A stretch of 64,000 bases of DNA from Hydrogenophaga sp. (GCF_011390835.1 NZ_JAABRQ010000015.1:1-64000); one strand, 5' to 3'. Shown: positions 29,751 through 38,147, counted from the first letter of the stretch. Made by a program: numbers and translations. The notes: generated from the letters alone by a model not told the origin.

Positions 29751-31316
29751 CTAGATCTCGCCAAAGCCAGATGATGGTGCTGTTCGCGGCAAGTAGACAC
29801 AAAACGTGGAGCCCTCCTGTTGCGCTGACTCTACCCAGATACGACCACCGTGAGACTGGATGATTCGCTTGCACATGGCTAGACCGATTCCGTCACCACT
29901 GATTGAGGCATCAGCGTCGACCCGGGTGAACATCCCAAAGATGTCCAATGCGTCACCAGCCTCTATGCCGAGTCCGTTGTCTCTGATTGACAAGGTCCAA
30001 CCATCAACCGATTCCACACTTGCGAAATTCAAACAAGTGACTTCTCGCATCCCAGAGTACTTGAAAGCATTGTCCAAGAGGTTCGACCAGACTTCTCGTG
30101 TCAAAACAGGATCAGCCCAGACCACTGGCAGATCGTCAACTCCAGAGGCTGTAAAGGCTTGAGACGGAAATGACGCGGAGACCTCACCGATGCATTCGGT
30201 CGTCAGCTTTCTCATGTCCACCATGCAGCAATGGATACCCTTTCGGCCCAATCGAGAGAAAGCAAGCATTCCATCGATTAGAGATGAGAGTCTGTTCCCT
30301 GCTGAAATAACCTTGTCGCAATAGACCATCGCAGCATCGACATCGCCTGCAACGATGGATGACTTCACGATTTCAGAGAAGCTGGCCATATGCCGAACCG
30401 GCTTCTTGAGGTCATGCGAAAGCGCATGAGAGAAGACCTCCAGAGACCGATTTGCTTCTTCAAGCCTCGTAGTCCGCTCTCCCACCATGATGCGCAGCTT
30501 TTCATTGTTCAATCGCTTTTGCTCATACAGCTCCTTGTACACCGATATGTCCTGAATGGTCCAGGTCTCAGGTCCGCGCCAGTTCCGATCTTGGCGCTCT
30601 GGGACACCGCAGACGCGCACCCATCTCCGATGCCCATTGGTTGTGACGATGGGGAAATCGTGGTCAAACTCTTCGCCTGTAGCAAGGCTCTTGTCGATTC
30701 GCTCCTGGAGTTCTGGCAAGGCTTCGATCGCAACGAACTTCCGCAGGTCTCCTAAGCTGCCACCCGTGGTTGACTTGTCAATCTCAAAGATCTCGTTGAT
30801 CTCCGAAGTCCATTTCAGTTGTTGCGTGACCCGATCAAATTTAACCAGCCCAAGCTTCAGGAGCCGCTGAGCTGCTTGGAGGTGGTATTGCAGCTGGGCA
30901 TTAGATTTCTCGAGTTTTCGCCTCTCGGTGACATCCATCTGGATGGAAAAGTACGCGATCACCTCTCGGTCAATATTGCGAACTGGTTCGATGTTGAGAA
31001 GCAAGGTGTAAGGCTCACCGCTCTTGCGATAATTGACAACCTCAACGCCTGACACAGACCTTCCTTGACGCAGAGTATTGCCAAGTTGCTCGGTCACGCG
31101 TTTGTCGGTAAGAGGTCCGTGGGTTCTTGCACCTGCAGGGAGTCCCCGCACCTCGTCGAGAGTCCAGCCGGTGACGGCAGTGTAGGTCTGGTTGACCCAA
31201 GTCACACGGCGATCGGCATCAGTCACGACCACCATGTTGCTGCTCTCCTCTACGACCCGCTCCAAAATCATGAGCCAGGAAGTGAGGTCGTCTAATTCGT
31301 TTTCAGGACTGATCAT
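29751..31316 (-). CDS. Soluble PAS-PAS histidine kinase
   Basis: A 521-residue kinase without membrane segments. A first PAS domain (about residues 20-130, with VVVTDADRRVTWVNQTYTAVTGW and DVTERRKLE at its end) is followed by a second PAS/PAC-like domain (145-260). A short coiled coil precedes HisKA with the phospho-accepting His301 in SHALSHDLKKPVRHM. The ATPase domain shows the N box NLLDNAFKYS (Asn416), G1 DNGLGIE and G2 GDGIGLAMCK. No response regulator is adjacent. Base composition is lower in G+C than the window average. The ATG at 31316 lacks a visible Shine-Dalgarno sequence and is preceded by a run of eight C on the coding strand. It shares its control region with the FNR-like gene. 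Confidence 0.9.
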   Translation of the reverse strand: MISPENELDDLTSWLMILERVVEESSNMVVVTDADRRVTWVNQTYTAVTGWTLDEVRGLPAGARTHGPLTDKRVTEQLGNTLRQGRSVSGVEVVNYRKSGEPYTLLLNIEPVRNIDREVIAYFSIQMDVTERRKLEKSNAQLQYHLQAAQRLLKLGLVKFDRVTQQLKWTSEINEIFEIDKSTTGGSLGDLRKFVAIEALPELQERIDKSLATGEEFDHDFPIVTTNGHRRWVRVCGVPERQDRNWRGPETWTIQDISVYKELYEQKRLNNEKLRIMVGERTTRLEEANRSLEVFSHALSHDLKKPVRHMASFSEIVKSSIVAGDVDAAMVYCDKVISAGNRLSSLIDGMLAFSRLGRKGIHCCMVDMRKLTTECIGEVSASFPSQAFTASGVDDLPVVWADPVLTREVWSNLLDNAFKYSGMREVTCLNFASVESVDGWTLSIRDNGLGIEAGDALDIFGMFTRVDADASISGDGIGLAMCKRIIQSHGGRIWVESAQQEGSTFCVYLPRTAPSSGFGEI

Positions 31317-31452
31317 AGATGGGGGGGGAAATCACCAGGTAATTCACAAGTAGTACCGGCCCAGATGGGCCTGGATCAGGCCTCTGATTTAGAGGACCAC
31401 GCTCTTTATCACCGACCGGCGCTACACAATCAAGAGTAAATCACTTGGCCTT

Positions 31453-31468
31453 AGTGATCTGGGTCACT
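31453..31468. promoter_or_regulatory. AGTGA-N6-TCACT palindrome between kinase and FNR-like gene
   Basis: AGTGATCTGGGTCACT: perfect 5-bp arms in the GTGA-N6-TCAC spacing of CRP sites. It lies about 137 bp from the kinase ATG and 126 bp from the FNR-like ATG. An extra half-site ATCACT is at 31440-31445. Its left half AGTGATCT is identical to that of the site at 34085-34100. Confidence 0.6.
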
Positions 31469-31593
31469 CGCAAGCCAGCGCGACGGAGCGACCTACACGT
31501 ACATGTGGATAACATCACGGTCATGCTCCTACCTGTCCTGCATACTGCCTCGCAAAACTGGCGACTTCGACTTGCACAGCAAAAGCTAAAGCC

Positions 31594-32313
31594 ATGGAAA
31601 TGAGGAATGAGAATCGGCTCAGCGCGACTGCTGATCCCGGCTGTGACAGCTGCGCTACTCGCCAGCAGTGCCTGTTCGCTAGAGCTGCTTCGGCCAATAA
31701 CAATTCGATCAAGTTGCATCTGCGCGAGCGCGCAGTGGGAGTGGGGGAGCTGATTGAGAAGCAAGGTGACCTCGCAAACTTCATTGGAGTCGTCAAGGTG
31801 GGTCTTCTGAAGGGCTTGCGGTCGAATGCCCAGAACATCAGCAAACCGATCGCCCTGTTTGGTCGTGGGCGCGTCGTTGGATTGTCCAGTGCGTATCGGC
31901 TGCCGTCGAGGCTGACTTTGGTTGCAGTCACCCCGATGCGCCTGTGCGAGGTGGGCTCAGAAACCTTCGAAAGACATACCTTGATGCAAGGGGGTCTGCA
32001 GGAATTGTTGCTCCGATCTGCAGCAAGCAAAGTGGACTGCTTGACGGATTGGGCTCGCCTCCTTCGTGAAGAAAGCCACCTGCAGCGGCTCTGCAATGCT
32101 TTGAGATTGATCGCTGTTGAGGAGGGAAGTCAAGCGTTTCGCATACCCAGTCATTCAGACTTGGCCGACTTGCTTGGCTCGCGGCGAGAAACGATTGCGC
32201 GAAACCTTTCCACACTCATTAGGCGTGGTTTCTTTCGGAAAACGGGGCGATGGCATGGTGTCTTGACAAGACCGCAGTGTGAGGTCCAGGGGATTGAATC
32301 CGAAACGGATTGA
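31594..32313 (+). CDS. FNR-type iron-sulfur regulator with CRP-like recognition helix
   Basis: A 239-residue Crp/Fnr-family regulator. The N-terminal GCDSCATRQQCLF has Cys17-x2-Cys20-x5-Cys26, the exact spacing of the 4Fe-4S cysteines of E. coli FNR; Cys118 in PMRLCEV matches the fourth ligand, Cys122 of FNR. A 4Fe-4S oxygen-sensing cluster is therefore likely. The C-terminal helix-turn-helix reads SDLADLLGSRRETIARNLSTL (residues 188-208). Its recognition helix has Arg198-Glu199-x3-Arg203, the CRP pattern that reads GTGA, not the FNR pattern VETxSR that reads TTGAT. Two GTGA-N6-TCAC palindromes lie upstream of this gene and of aer, fitting that prediction. Not the usual housekeeping Fnr/Anr. 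Confidence 0.87.
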   Translation: MEMRNENRLSATADPGCDSCATRQQCLFARAASANNNSIKLHLRERAVGVGELIEKQGDLANFIGVVKVGLLKGLRSNAQNISKPIALFGRGRVVGLSSAYRLPSRLTLVAVTPMRLCEVGSETFERHTLMQGGLQELLLRSAASKVDCLTDWARLLREESHLQRLCNALRLIAVEEGSQAFRIPSHSDLADLLGSRRETIARNLSTLIRRGFFRKTGRWHGVLTRPQCEVQGIESETD

Positions 32314-32434
32314 TAGGCACGGAAGTGCTCTTTGGCCGACGCTTCTTGTGAGTGAGTCAAAGTGCGCTCTTTGCACCCCATGCGCTACGCCTCGCGATTC
32401 CATCAAGTAGGCTGGCTTTCATCGCCGAGGATGA

Positions 32435-33973
32435 CTAGCCGCTGAAGGCGCGAACCGCGTTGGCCAAGCGCTCAGCTTGATGCTGCAAGCTGGTCGCTGC
32501 TGCAGCGCTCTGCTCAACCAGAGCTGCGTTTTGTTGTGTCGACTGGTCAAGTTGAGTGATTGCGGAGTCGACCTGTGAAATCCCCTCCGCCTGTTCCACG
32601 GTCGCGCTAGCGATCTCTTCGATCAGTCGAGAAACCTTCTGGACGCTGGCGACGATTTCGATCATGGTCTCTCCAGCCCGTCCCACCAATGAGGTTCCCT
32701 CGCGCACCTTGTCGCCACTGTCGTCAATCAAGCTTTTGATGTCCTTCGCTGCTGCAGCGCTTCGATGGGCCAGTGCACGGACCTCTCCAGCAACGACAGC
32801 AAAGCCTCTTCCCTGTTCGCCTGCTCTGGCGGCCTCAACTGCAGCGTTCAAGGCCAAGATATTGGTTTGAAAGGCGATCCCGTCAATGAGTGCGGTGATG
32901 TCGGCAATTCGTTTGCTACTCGTTTGAATGTTGGACATGGTGTTTGCGACTTCTGAGAACCCATGCCGCCCCGCGTCTGCAGCCGTGCTCGCCTGCTGAG
33001 CCAAGCTCTCAGCTGCCCGGGTCCGCTCCGAGTTATTCGCTACCGTCGCGTTCATCTGCACCATGCTGGCTGCCGTCTCTTCTAGGCTAGCTGCTGACTG
33101 CTCAGTTCTTGAACTCAGGTCGGAGTTTCCCTGGGCGATCTCTTTGCTCGCTGCTTGTATTCTTTCCACCTGCTGCGAAACGTCGTCGAGTAGTGAGCGC
33201 AAGTTCAGTCCCGCTTGATTCACGGCTCTGGCCAGCAGCCCTATGTCGTCCACTCTGTTCAGCGGAGCTACTGAAGTGGTCAGCCCAGCTGCAACTTTCT
33301 CGGCATTCGCGAGAATGACCCGAAGCGGCGAAGTGATCTGTTTCTCAAGCCACCAATTCACGGCGAGTCCGGCCAGTAGAGCTGTGACAACCTGCCCAAC
33401 TGGGCCAATCGGGGCGAGTGTGGCAGCGGCAACATACAAGAGCACCAGACACCCAAGGGCAAGCCTCACTCGCCAGGCAGTGGGCAACAATTGCATAGCA
33501 GACATCCACTTCAACCAGCCCGCACGGACAACGAGTCCTTTGTGGAAGACAAGGCCAGAGGCTCGTCCCTGCCGGAAGGATTTGTAGAGGTCTTCGGCCC
33601 GATCAACTTCTTCTTTCGTCGGTTTTGTCCGGACAGACATGTAGCCAGTGACAACTCCGCTCCGATTTATTGGAGTCGCATTTGCTCTTACCCAGTAGTG
33701 ATCTCCGTTCTTTCTCCGGTTCTTTACCAACGCTGTCCAAGACTGGCCCCCCTTCAACGTTTTCCACATATCGGCAAATGCAGCTGCTGGCATATCCGGA
33801 TGCCGAACTACGTTGTGGGGATGCCCGATAAGCTCGCCGTTTTCGAATCCACTCACCTCTACAAATGCCTCGTTGGCATATGTCAAGTTGCTGTGAGTAT
33901 CTGTGGTGGACATCAATGTCGCATCTTTGGCAAGGACATACTCTTGCTGTGTGACAGGTTGGTTGTTGCGCAT
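32435..33973 (-). CDS. aer: Aerotaxis receptor Aer
   Basis: A 512-residue energy/aerotaxis chemoreceptor. The N-terminal PAS domain is strikingly Aer-like: [12 protein letters not shown] [41 protein letters not shown], and [17 protein letters not shown], the FAD-binding PAS of E. coli Aer. A hydrophobic hairpin (about residues 160-212) anchors it to the membrane without a periplasmic domain, followed by a HAMP-like stretch and the cytoplasmic signalling domain with the hairpin tip [33 protein letters not shown] (by blocks). The C-terminus lacks a receptor-modification NWETF pentapeptide. No che genes are near. An AAAGGATCAGGA site precedes the ATG. Confidence 0.93.
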   Translation of the reverse strand: MRNNQPVTQQEYVLAKDATLMSTTDTHSNLTYANEAFVEVSGFENGELIGHPHNVVRHPDMPAAAFADMWKTLKGGQSWTALVKNRRKNGDHYWVRANATPINRSGVVTGYMSVRTKPTKEEVDRAEDLYKSFRQGRASGLVFHKGLVVRAGWLKWMSAMQLLPTAWRVRLALGCLVLLYVAAATLAPIGPVGQVVTALLAGLAVNWWLEKQITSPLRVILANAEKVAAGLTTSVAPLNRVDDIGLLARAVNQAGLNLRSLLDDVSQQVERIQAASKEIAQGNSDLSSRTEQSAASLEETAASMVQMNATVANNSERTRAAESLAQQASTAADAGRHGFSEVANTMSNIQTSSKRIADITALIDGIAFQTNILALNAAVEAARAGEQGRGFAVVAGEVRALAHRSAAAAKDIKSLIDDSGDKVREGTSLVGRAGETMIEIVASVQKVSRLIEEIASATVEQAEGISQVDSAITQLDQSTQQNAALVEQSAAAATSLQHQAERLANAVRAFSG

Positions 33974-34084
33974 TCCTGATCCTTTGGGTCTTGGTAAACG
34001 TTGGTTTGACGCTCACAAGTATCGGGAATGGTCTCGACAGTAATTTGGGAAAGTGCGGTTGCTTTCCTATACAGATTCGGCCCG

Positions 34085-34100
34085 AGTGATCTAAATCACT
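34085..34100. promoter_or_regulatory. AGTGA-N6-TCACT palindrome upstream of aer
   Basis: AGTGATCTAAATCACT is a perfect palindrome with 6-bp arms AGTGAT/ATCACT and N4 spacer, equivalent to GTGA-N6-TCAC. It is centred about 119 bp upstream of the aer ATG. It shares AGTGATCT and the right TCACT with the site at 31453-31468. It is a probable target of the FNR-like regulator of this island. Confidence 0.6.
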
Positions 34101-34480
34101 TTCATCCACCGTGGCAAGCTACTTACGTCCGCTATTCCTCTGAAATCGATCGCCAGACCCGTGAGGAACGGTGTCTCTCGGATGGCCGCAATTGGCCAAA
34201 GAGTGCGAGTTCACAGCGCGTTCGACATCGACAGCATTCGCTACTGCAAAGCAGTCGATCAGCCTGACCAAGCGAAGGATTGCCAGGGATCGAGCAGAGA
34301 CCCTTGACCTGCAGCCAGACAGAAGACAGCCGACGACGCGGATCCGGGGTCAACCTGAATCTTCACTGCGTGGTCGCCACCAAAGAACCCTGGGGTAGCG
34401 TGAGCAAGACCGGGGAACAAATCGGGGAACAGATCAAGATGTTACGAATGTTATTGGCTTCCCTTCACCTCACACAGCGC

Positions 34481-34502
34481 AAACGGCCCCTCGGGGCCGT
34501 TT
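34481..34502 (-). terminator. Terminator downstream of scoAB
   Basis: AAACGGCCCC and GGGGCCGTTT form a perfect inverted repeat with a 2-nt spacer, so the hairpin has about 9 bp with a four-base loop. It lies 26 bp past the scoB stop. In that direction the stem ends in TTT and runs into GCGCTG; it could also work for rightward transcripts. Confidence 0.75.
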
Positions 34503-34527
34503 GTCTTGGGATCGATTCCGGACGGAT

Positions 34528-35166
34528 TCAGATCAGCGGCACGCCGGTCTTGGCCTGGATCTGCTCGCGCGTGACCTCGGGCGCCAGCTCCACCAGCTTC
34601 AAGCCCTCGGGCGTCACGTCCATTACGCCAAGGTCGGTGATGATGCGGTCGACGACGCCCTTGCCCGTGAGCGGCAACGTGCACGCGGGCAGGATCTTCA
34701 TGTCTTCGGTACCGTCCTTCTTCTTGGCCACGTGTTCCATCAGCACGATGACGCGCTTGACGCCGGCCACCAGGTCCATCGCACCGCCCATGCCCTTGAC
34801 CATCTTGCCGGGAATCATCCAGTTGGCCAGGTCGCCTTCGTGGGTCACCTGCATAGCGCCCAGGATGGACAGGTTGATCTTGCCGCCGCGGATCATGGCG
34901 AACGACTGATCACTGCCAAAAATCGCTGAGCCTTTGATGGTGGTCACCGTCTGTTTGCCGGCATTGATCAGGTCAGCGTCAACCTCGTCTTCGTAGGGAA
35001 ACGGGCCGATACCGAGCATGCCGTTTTCGCTTTGCAGCCAGACCTCGACATGGTCGGGCACGTGGTTGGCCACCAGCGTCGGGATACCGATGCCGAGGTT
35101 CACGTAAAAGCCGTCTTGCAGTTCCTGGGCCGCACGCGCGGCCATTTGGTCTTGGGTCCAGGGCAT
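34528..35166 (-). CDS. scoB: 3-oxoacid CoA-transferase subunit B
   Basis: A 212-residue beta subunit of a class I CoA-transferase that moves CoA from succinyl-CoA to a 3-oxoacid such as acetoacetate. The catalytic glutamate is in [15 protein letters not shown] (the S-E-N-G motif, about residue 47). [18 protein letters not shown] at the N-terminus and [19 protein letters not shown] near the end are standard. The ATG at 35166 with AAGGAGAT upstream is preferred to upstream in-frame starts. It lies 10 bp after scoA. Acetoacetate is the more likely acceptor because both subunits look more like Sco than PcaIJ. Confidence 0.9.
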   Translation of the reverse strand: MPWTQDQMAARAAQELQDGFYVNLGIGIPTLVANHVPDHVEVWLQSENGMLGIGPFPYEDEVDADLINAGKQTVTTIKGSAIFGSDQSFAMIRGGKINLSILGAMQVTHEGDLANWMIPGKMVKGMGGAMDLVAGVKRVIVLMEHVAKKKDGTEDMKILPACTLPLTGKGVVDRIITDLGVMDVTPEGLKLVELAPEVTREQIQAKTGVPLI

Positions 35167-35176
35167 CTTGATCTCC

Positions 35177-35878
35177 TTATTTGCGGTCGCGGGTGGTGCG
35201 CTTTTCGATGCGCTTTTCCGGCGTGGGGTTGTGCACGATGCGGTGCACATAGATACCAGGCAGGTGCACATCGTCGGGAGCGAGTTCGCCGGTGGCCACA
35301 ATGCGCTCAACCTCCACGATGCAGACCTTACCTGCCGTGGCGGCGGCCGGGTTGAAATTGCGCGCGGTCATGTTGAAACGCAGGTTGCCCGAGCGGTCGG
35401 CCACGTCGGCCTTGATCAGCGCCACATCGGGTATCAAGGCGCGCTCCATCACGTAGGTCTCGCCATCGAACTCGCGCAGCTCCTTGCCGTCGGCCACCAA
35501 GGTGCCGACACCTGTCTTAGTGAAGAAAGCGGGGATGCCGGCGCCGCCGGCCCGCAGCTTCTCGGCTAGGGTGCCCTGCGGCGTGAATTCGAGCTCGAGT
35601 TCGCCGGCCAAGTACTGGCGCTCAAACTCCTTGTTCTCGCCCACGTAGCTGGAAATCATCTTCTTGATCTGGCGCGTCTGCAGCAGCTTGCCGAGACCGA
35701 AGTCGTCCACGCCCGCGTTGTTCGAAATCGCAGTCAGGTTCTTCATCCCCGAATCGCGCAGCGCGTCGATCAGGGCTTCGGGAATGCCACACAGGCCAAA
35801 GCCGCCCACGGCGATCAGCTGGCCGTCGGCCACCACACCTTTGAGCGCTTCGGCCGCGCTGGGGTAAATCTTGTTCAC
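35177..35878 (-). CDS. scoA: 3-oxoacid CoA-transferase subunit A
   Basis: A 233-residue alpha subunit. Family blocks: [24 protein letters not shown] (the GGFG glycine loop), [67 protein letters not shown] (quoted as family match by blocks) and ARNFNPAAA. The C-terminal [22 protein letters not shown] matches ScoA better than PcaI. It is divergent from a PAS-LuxR regulator; the 68-bp gap holds a perfect TACGTA-containing inverted repeat. Role: ketone-body or polyhydroxybutyrate-derived acetoacetate use, or a related 3-oxoacid. Confidence 0.9.
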   Translation of the reverse strand: MNKIYPSAAEALKGVVADGQLIAVGGFGLCGIPEALIDALRDSGMKNLTAISNNAGVDDFGLGKLLQTRQIKKMISSYVGENKEFERQYLAGELELEFTPQGTLAEKLRAGGAGIPAFFTKTGVGTLVADGKELREFDGETYVMERALIPDVALIKADVADRSGNLRFNMTARNFNPAAATAGKVCIVEVERIVATGELAPDDVHLPGIYVHRIVHNPTPEKRIEKRTTRDRK

Positions 35879-35916
35879 GTCGTTTGCTCCAGGGATTGAA
35901 CACCAGTGGGTACGAT

Positions 35917-35938
35917 ACTACGTAATGGCATACGTAGT
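35917..35938. promoter_or_regulatory. TACGTA inverted repeat, candidate operator of the PAS-LuxR protein
   Basis: ACTACGTA (35917-35924) and TACGTAGT (35931-35938) are perfect 8-bp arms around a 6-bp spacer. The repeat sits 8 bp before the LuxR-type gene ATG and 38 bp from the scoA ATG, positioned to control both. TACGTA half-sites suit a dimeric NarL/FixJ-type helix-turn-helix. Binding is inferred. Confidence 0.6.
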
Positions 35939-35946
35939 TTGACCTA

Positions 35947-36525
35947 ATGACTAACCCTGACACCTCCGCTCCGGACATCGACTACCGGCTCGCTTTCGAT
36001 CTGGCGCCGCTTGGGATGGCGCTCTCGCGCCAGCGCGTCATGGTCGACTGCAACCAGGCGCTGTGCGACATGTTCGGGGCCACGCGCGAGCAGCTGCTCG
36101 GCCAGAGCTTTCAGATGCTGTACCCCAGCGCGGCCGAGTACGAGCGCACCGGTGCGCGCATCGCACCCATCCTGGGGCGCAACGGTACTTACGCCGACGA
36201 CCGCGTGATGAAGCGGGTGGACGGGCGCTTCAAGGGCGAGACTTTCTGGTGTCACGTGACCGGGCGCGCCCTGCAACGCGCCGAGCCACACGAAGCAGGC
36301 ATCTGGAGCTTTGAAGATCTCAGCTCCCGGCGCGCAGTGCGCGCCGAACTGACGCCGCGCGAACGCGAGGTGGCCGCACTGCTGATGGACGGCCTGACCA
36401 GCAAAGAAATCGGCAAGGCTCTGGCGATCAGCCACCGCACGGTGGAAATTCACCGCGCGCGGCTGATGCGCAAGTACCAGGCCCACAGCACGCCTGACCT
36501 AGTGCACCGGTTGCTTGCAGGATGA
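35947..36525 (+). CDS. PAS-LuxR transcriptional regulator
   Basis: A 192-residue regulator with an N-terminal PAS domain (about residues 12-125: LAFDLAPLGMALSRQRVMVDCNQALCDMFG...LLGQSFQMLYPS...GIWSFEDLS, by blocks) and a C-terminal LuxR/NarL helix-turn-helix (LTPREREVAALLMDGLTSKEIGKALAISHRTVEIHRARLM, residues 135-174). There is no phosphoacceptor domain, so the PAS domain probably binds a metabolite directly. Proteins of this size and layout often stand next to catabolic genes in Burkholderiales. Divergent scoAB and the shared inverted repeat suggest it regulates them. The downstream sequence holds a dispersed intergenic repeat. Confidence 0.88.
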   Translation: MTNPDTSAPDIDYRLAFDLAPLGMALSRQRVMVDCNQALCDMFGATREQLLGQSFQMLYPSAAEYERTGARIAPILGRNGTYADDRVMKRVDGRFKGETFWCHVTGRALQRAEPHEAGIWSFEDLSSRRAVRAELTPREREVAALLMDGLTSKEIGKALAISHRTVEIHRARLMRKYQAHSTPDLVHRLLAG

Positions 36526-36533
36526 AACCCGGA

Positions 36534-36598
36534 GGCGCTTCGCGCCACCCCCTCAAGGGGGCAACCCGGTGCGGCCCCGCCAAGCTGGTTCCGCCGCG
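36534..36598 (+). repeat. Intergenic repeat, copy A
   Basis: It contains GCGCTTCGCGC, then CCCCTCAAGGGGGC, then a GGCCCCGCCAAGCTGGTTCCGC block, in the same order as copy B at 46378-46440. The middle part is a self-complementary hairpin. It sits just after the PAS-LuxR gene and before the convergent Bug gene. Such elements are common between genes in Comamonadaceae. Confidence 0.65.
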
Positions 36599-36661
36599 TT
36601 TCTGGAAGGCTCACTTCGCTTCAGAGAGACCAATTGGAAGGGTCTCCTCAGGTGCGTCGCA

Positions 36662-37645
36662 TCACTGAGGCTGGAAGCCGCTGTCCTTGATGATGCGGGA
36701 CCACACCTTGGCGTAGGCCTGCTCACGCGCGGCGAGCTGGTCACCCGACATGTAGCCCACCGACAGGCCCATGGCGGTCAGGCGGTCGCGCACCTCGGGC
36801 TGGGCGATGGTCTTCTGGATCGCGGCGCCCAGCTTGTCCAGCGTCGCCTTCGGCGTACCGGCCGGTGCGAATATGCCGTAGTACGGCACATCCTCAAAGC
36901 CGGCTAGACCCAGCTCGGACAGGGTCGGAACCTCGGGCATGGCTGGCTGACGCTGAGCACCCATGACGGCGACCACGCGAAGCTTGCCAGCCTTGTGGTT
37001 TTCAATGAAGTCAGGCACCGAGGCCACGCCGGCCGGAATCTGGTTGCCCAGCATGTCCGCCATCATGGGTGCACTGCCCCGGTACGGCGCGGTCACCAGG
37101 TCCAGGCCGTTTTTCTTGGCGATTTCCTGCACCAGAAACTGCGGCACCGAGTTGGGCGCCGGGATGCCCACCGCGCCCTTGCCGCCAGCCTGCTTCACGC
37201 TGTCCACATAGGCTTTGAAGGACGTCGCCGGCGTGCCGCTGGAGAGCGCAAACGCGTTGACGAAGGTGGCGAAGCCAGCCACCGGCACAAAGTCCTTGAC
37301 CGAGTCGTAGCCCGCGTTCTTGGTCACCATGGGCAGGATGGTGATGCTATGGTCGTGGCTCAGGAACAGGGTCTGGCCATCGGGCGCAGCGGCCTTGAGC
37401 GTCTGGGCCGCAATCTGCCCACCCGCACCAGGCTTGTTCTCCACCACCACCGGCGCACCCAGCTCCAGCTGCAGGCGCTCGCCGAGGATGCGTGCAATCG
37501 CGTCGGTGCCACCGCCGGCCGGAAAACCGACCAGCATCTTGGTGACTGGCGCACCCTGGGCCGAAGCCCAGCCGGTGGCGGCGAGGGTGGTCACCAACGC
37601 CGCGCCACCCAGGGTGCGGCCAAGCAATCGACGAACAGACATCAT
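36662..37645 (-). CDS. Bug-family tripartite tricarboxylate transporter binding protein
   Basis: A 327-residue Bug (TctC-like) periplasmic binding protein with a signal peptide (LLGRTLGGAALVTTLAATGWASAQG). Family blocks: MLVGFPAGGGTDAIARILGERL, VVVENKPGAGGQIAAQTLK (the classic Bug N-K-P-G-A-G), FLSHDHSITILP, and GIPAPNSVPQFLVQEI. The C-terminal PYYGIFAPAGTPKATLDKL is also typical. Bug ligands are usually di/tricarboxylates or aromatic acids; no TctAB partners are adjacent. Two consecutive ATGs occur; the first (37645) has AGGAG at good spacing. It follows pcaC by 41 bp on the same strand. Confidence 0.92.
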   Translation of the reverse strand: MMSVRRLLGRTLGGAALVTTLAATGWASAQGAPVTKMLVGFPAGGGTDAIARILGERLQLELGAPVVVENKPGAGGQIAAQTLKAAAPDGQTLFLSHDHSITILPMVTKNAGYDSVKDFVPVAGFATFVNAFALSSGTPATSFKAYVDSVKQAGGKGAVGIPAPNSVPQFLVQEIAKKNGLDLVTAPYRGSAPMMADMLGNQIPAGVASVPDFIENHKAGKLRVVAVMGAQRQPAMPEVPTLSELGLAGFEDVPYYGIFAPAGTPKATLDKLGAAIQKTIAQPEVRDRLTAMGLSVGYMSGDQLAAREQAYAKVWSRIIKDSGFQPQ

Positions 37646-37686
37646 GTTCAACTCCTGCAGAAAAAAAGGCGATGAGGGAAAACGAG

Positions 37687-38064
37687 TCAGGGCGCGGGCG
37701 CGTCCACCACCTCGGCGGCGGTTCGGAATGCTTCCACTGCGGTGGGAACACCGCAATACACGGCAGCGTGCAGTAGCACTTCCTGAACCTCCTGCACAGT
37801 GGCGCCATTGTTGAGCGCACCGCGCACATGGCCGCGCAGCTCATGCTGCTTGCCCAGCGCGGTGAGCATCGCCACTGTGACCAGACTGCGCGTCTTGCGA
37901 TCCAGTCCGTCGCGCTGCCAGACATCACCCCAGGCGTTGCGAGAGATGTGGTCTTGGATCGGCTGGGTGAAATCGGTGGTGCCGCCCAGCGCTCGGTCAA
38001 CGAACGGGTCGCCCATGACCCGGCGGCGCGTGGCCAGCCCCTTGTGATATTGCTCATCTTGCAT
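37687..38064 (-). CDS. pcaC: 4-carboxymuconolactone decarboxylase-like protein
   Basis: A 125-residue single-domain CMD protein. It matches PcaC over its whole length: YHKGLATRRRVMGDPFVDRAL at the N-terminus, ISRNAWGDVWQRDGLDRKTRSLVTVAMLTAL, LRGHVRGALNNGATVQEVQEVLLHAAVYCGVP and a final AFRTAAEVV (by blocks). PcaC decarboxylates 4-carboxymuconolactone in protocatechuate degradation, but no other pca gene is in view except a Sco-type CoA-transferase, so it may act on another lactone. The ATG at 38064 is preferred to long upstream extensions. It is divergent from an AhpD-like gene. Confidence 0.82.
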   Translation of the reverse strand: MQDEQYHKGLATRRRVMGDPFVDRALGGTTDFTQPIQDHISRNAWGDVWQRDGLDRKTRSLVTVAMLTALGKQHELRGHVRGALNNGATVQEVQEVLLHAAVYCGVPTAVEAFRTAAEVVDAPAP

Positions 38065-38147
38065 GTGTGTCTCCGCGAGGTGGGTGGTGATGGGCGTGAA
38101 GGATAAACTCCTTTGCAGCTTTTCCGAACCACCAATGGAGACAACAC

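Larger units (their letters stand above)
29651..34469. other. Candidate inserted oxygen/redox-sensing island next to tRNA-Gly
   Basis: The 11-mer TTCCCTTCACC lies in the 3' part of tRNA-Gly (29651-29661) and again at 34459-34469. Between them the sequence is visibly poorer in G+C than the flanks: a hand count gives 28 of 60 at 30241-30300 against 39 of 60 at 35041-35100. The segment holds a PAS kinase, an FNR-type regulator and Aer, with two matching palindromes. No integrase is present, so if this was a mobile element it has lost its own mobility genes. Confidence 0.45.
33974..34527. other. Long non-coding stretch between aer and scoB
   Basis: About 550 bp. It contains the aer leader with an AGTGA-N6-TCACT palindrome (34085-34100), about 350 bp in which neither strand encodes anything I recognise, the 11-bp copy of the tRNA 3' end (34459-34469) and a strong hairpin (34481-34502). 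Small open frames here (for example 34171-34398) have no recognisable domain or convincing ribosome-binding site. Its composition, lower in G+C than its right flank, fits the edge of the island. Confidence 0.5.

Noticed and set aside
29751..32313. Treating the PAS kinase and the FNR-like protein as a two-component pair
   Set aside because: The FNR-like protein has no receiver domain; the link is only a shared control region.
33974..34100. Sigma-28 (FliA) promoter for aer
   Set aside because: A GCCGAATC stretch looks similar to the -10 element, but no TAAA element lies at the required distance.
34171..34398. Small open frame in the aer-scoB gap
   Set aside because: No ribosome-binding site of note, no domain, no conserved neighbour; treated as non-coding.
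34528..35878. Naming the CoA-transferase pcaIJ because pcaC is nearby
   Set aside because: Subunit A matches ScoA more closely along its length (for example at the C-terminus), and no other protocatechuate gene is in view.
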